Source: Gammaproteobacteria bacterium (GTDB lineage Bacteria; Pseudomonadota; Gammaproteobacteria; Cardiobacteriales; Wohlfahrtiimonadaceae). From it: 6,134 nt of DNA. The stretch spans positions 1 to 6,134 of the forward strand of contig BHEQ01000129.1 in NCBI GenBank assembly GCA_003864535.1, written 5' to 3'. The position numbers and the translations under genes were made by a program. How positions within the stretch are numbered: position 1 is the stretch's first letter; the number at the start of each line of letters is the position of its first letter. The notes beneath the pieces were generated by a model. The model searched no databases. It had not been told where the DNA came from and saw only the letters and a list, made by a program, of their open reading frames with translations. Shown piece by piece: positions 4,636 through 6,134 of the stretch.

Positions 4636-5961
4636 CTATTCCCATATTTCTTTTGTATGCAGATCATTCAATGTGGATGACAAAAGTGTTTTAGATTGCG
4701 CATCTTGCGTAGCTAATTTAAGTAGATGGCGTTTCGCCGTGTAAATATCAAGGATAAATTCCCCAGTATCACTAATTTGTTCACAAGTAATCGCATCTAA
4801 TTCAAATAATTGGGCGCGTAATTTTGTAGCATACGGCGGTAAAGTCAATTGAGTTCTTACATGGGTTTCTTGAAAACGCTCACTAATTGCTTGAAGTAAT
4901 AAATCAATCCCTGTGCTATCTTGTGCCGATAAATAAACTGTATTAATTTCATTTATTTCATTTTTAATAAAATGTGGCTGGATTTCATCAAGGAGATCAA
5001 TCTTATTAAATATTTGAATTTTAGGAACGCCACTTGCACCAATTTCATTCAAAATTTTAGCAACCTCGTGCATTTTATGTTCCCGCTCTGGATCTGCGCT
5101 ATCAATAACTTCAAGTAATAAATCAGCCTCAACAGATTCTTGTAAGGTAGATTTAAATGCTGCGATTAATTCATGCGGTAGTTTTGAAATAAACCCTACA
5201 GTATCAATTAAAATAGCCTTGCCTGTTTGGGTTAGTTCAAGAGCGCGATGAGTTGGATCAAGTGTCGCAAAAAGTTTATCAGCAACATATATATCTGAAT
5301 GGGTAAGTTGATTAAATAAAGATGATTTGCCCGCATTGGTATAACCGACAAACGCGATTGTTGGCGTGGCTGATTTTTGGCGTGCAAGCCTGCTTTGACG
5401 GCGTGTTTCCTCAACTTTATCTAATTTTTTTTGAATCTGCCCAATCCGCGTGATAATCATGCGTTTATCTGATTCTAGCTGGGTTTCACCAGGGCCACGC
5501 ATACCAATACCGCCTTTTTGGCGTTCAAGATGCGTCCACATTCTAACTAAGCGCGTTGAGATATGTTTAAGCTGGGCAAGCTCCACTTGAAGTTTGCCTT
5601 CAAAGCTTTGGGCACGTTGCGCAAATATATCTAAGATAAGCCCTGTGCGATCAATCACGCGCTTTTCAAGCAATCTTTCTAAATTACGCGTTTGGCTTGG
5701 GCGCAGCGCATGATTAAAAATTACGACATCAGCATCGTGTGCAACTGCAGCTAAGCGAATCTCTTCAGCCTTGCCTGTGCCAACAAAATAGCGTTTATCA
5801 ACATATTGACGCTTGCCTGTAATTACTTGTAATGGAATTACCGTAGCCGAAGTTACTAGTTCCAGAAATTCTGCGCTATCGGCAGGATCTGTGTCTGGCA
5901 TTTCCATGGCGACGAGAATTGCCTTGTCACCACCTTGATATTTTTGATTATGTTCAAACAC
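4636..5961 (-). CDS. hflX: Ribosome-associated GTPase HflX
   Basis: HflX is a translational GTPase-family protein that binds the 50S subunit and splits stalled or hibernating ribosomes, notably after heat stress. The 441-aa product is close to the E. coli length (426). The N-terminal HflX domain shows LQVITGKRQYVDKRYFVGTGK (44-64), RTGLILDIFAQRA (105-117), EGKLQVELAQLKH (121-133) and GGIGMRGPGETQLE (150-163), then a helical linker (165-196). The G domain carries G1 GYTNAGKS (206-213), G2 FATLDPT (231-237), G3 DTVGF (253-257), G4 NKID (319-322) and G5 SAQ (345-347), all intact. The start is GTG (5959-5961) with AAAGAG 5 nt upstream, and the N-terminus lines up with E. coli HflX, so I accept it. 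It is the first gene of the visible cluster. The name is historical; it is not a subunit of the HflKC complex. Confidence 0.97.
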   Translation of the reverse strand: MFEHNQKYQGGDKAILVAMEMPDTDPADSAEFLELVTSATVIPLQVITGKRQYVDKRYFVGTGKAEEIRLAAVAHDADVVIFNHALRPSQTRNLERLLEKRVIDRTGLILDIFAQRAQSFEGKLQVELAQLKHISTRLVRMWTHLERQKGGIGMRGPGETQLESDKRMIITRIGQIQKKLDKVEETRRQSRLARQKSATPTIAFVGYTNAGKSSLFNQLTHSDIYVADKLFATLDPTHRALELTQTGKAILIDTVGFISKLPHELIAAFKSTLQESVEADLLLEVIDSADPEREHKMHEVAKILNEIGASGVPKIQIFNKIDLLDEIQPHFIKNEINEINTVYLSAQDSTGIDLLLQAISERFQETHVRTQLTLPPYATKLRAQLFELDAITCEQISDTGEFILDIYTAKRHLLKLATQDAQSKTLLSSTLNDLHTKEIWE

Positions 5962-6043
5962 GTAAGCTCTTTAATTTATCTAAGAATTGATTTTTGAATT
6001 TAGCATAAAATATCTATTTATTGGTGAATAATTTTCTTATCTT

Positions 6044-6064
6044 AATAAAATAAAATAAAATAAA
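6044..6064. repeat. TAAAA pentanucleotide microsatellite in the hflX leader
   Basis: Three complete TAAAA units (6046-6060) are flanked by AA before and a partial TAAA after, about four units in all. It lies between the candidate promoter and hflX, about 85-100 nt from the start codon. Such short A/T repeats can change copy number by slippage, but four units is a modest length. Confidence 0.7.
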
Positions 6065-6075
6065 TTTATATATAT

Positions 6076-6104
6076 TTTATATTCATCTTATAAAAAATTT
6101 ACAA
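6076..6104 (-). promoter_or_regulatory. Candidate sigma70-type promoter for hflX
   Basis: On the minus strand TTGTAA (6104-6099, 4 of 6 matches to TTGACA) is followed after exactly 17 bp by TATAAA (6081-6076, 5 of 6 to TATAAT). Transcription would begin near 6069, giving a leader of about 108 nt before the hflX GTG. The region is so AT-rich that other -10-like hexamers occur, so this is a reasoned guess rather than a firm call. Confidence 0.4.
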
Positions 6105-6134
6105 TTAATTCGCCATTGCAGTGCAAATTTATAT

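Larger units (their letters stand above)
5962..6134. other. Non-coding A/T-rich region upstream of hflX
   Basis: These 173 nt to the window edge are almost pure A/T apart from a short less A/T-rich patch at 6111-6125. No reading frame of note is present on either strand. The hflX Shine-Dalgarno AAAGAG lies at 5967-5972. In related gene orders hfq or der precedes hflX, but no Hfq-like C-terminus can be read here, so any upstream gene begins beyond the edge. Confidence 0.6.

Noticed and set aside
5232..5414. 60-codon open frame on the minus strand within hflX
   Set aside because: An alternate frame of the HflX G domain, where the real frame has the intact G1-G3 motifs.
6116..6126. Short palindrome TTGCAGTGCAA near the right edge
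   Set aside because: Only 5-bp arms around a single base, at the window edge, with nothing to tie it to a gene or regulator; expected by chance.
6105..6134. Possible 3' end of an upstream gene such as hfq
   Set aside because: The three minus-strand frames give only short peptides with none of the Hfq or Der sequence features; too short to call.

Overview
The window is a compact housekeeping locus in which all five protein genes are read from the minus strand. In transcription order (right to left) they are hflX (ribosome-associated GTPase), hflK and hflC (membrane partners of the FtsH protease), hisZ (regulatory subunit of ATP phosphoribosyltransferase, histidine biosynthesis) and purA (adenylosuccinate synthetase, truncated at the left edge after 271 codons). 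All reading frames look intact. I see no phage, CRISPR, toxin-antitoxin or defence genes, no tRNA or rRNA, and no IS transposase.

The order hflX-hflK-hflC-hisZ-purA is well known from Betaproteobacteria and, with small variations, from Pseudomonas-type Gammaproteobacteria. The PurA sequence reads as betaproteobacterial (for example CYIGNGVVLSP and PYHIAIDQARE), and no extra gene lies between hflC and hisZ. The DNA is clearly AT-rich, with many A/T third codon positions and an almost pure A/T leader before hflX. The best guess is a low-GC betaproteobacterium; the genus cannot be named from this window. In relatives hfq usually lies just upstream of hflX, so it may lie beyond the right edge, but no coding signal for it is visible here.

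Layout from right to left: 5962-6134 is a non-coding leader with a plausible sigma70-type promoter and a TAAAA microsatellite. hflX (GTG start) is followed by a 113-nt gap, then hflK and hflC almost abutting, as expected for co-translated complex partners. The 238-nt gap 2069-2306 between hflC and hisZ is the most structured non-coding part. It holds a roughly 125-bp palindromic, GC-rich element flanked by a 7-bp direct repeat (a candidate non-autonomous mobile element or dispersed repeat that also looks terminator-like for hflC), a perfect 11-bp-stem hairpin, an 18-bp perfect palindrome, and a 13-bp tandem duplication at the hisZ 5' end. A 64-nt gap with a 10-A tract then precedes purA.

Functionally the locus joins two themes: membrane protein quality control and stress (HflX, HflK, HflC) and nucleotide or amino-acid metabolism (HisZ, PurA). 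HisZ consumes the ATP/PRPP branch into histidine, while PurA commits IMP to AMP; the histidine pathway releases AICAR, which feeds back to IMP. Nothing here looks like a new system. The items worth a second look are the intergenic repeat element, the palindrome before hisZ, and start-codon choices in hisZ, hflK and hflC.
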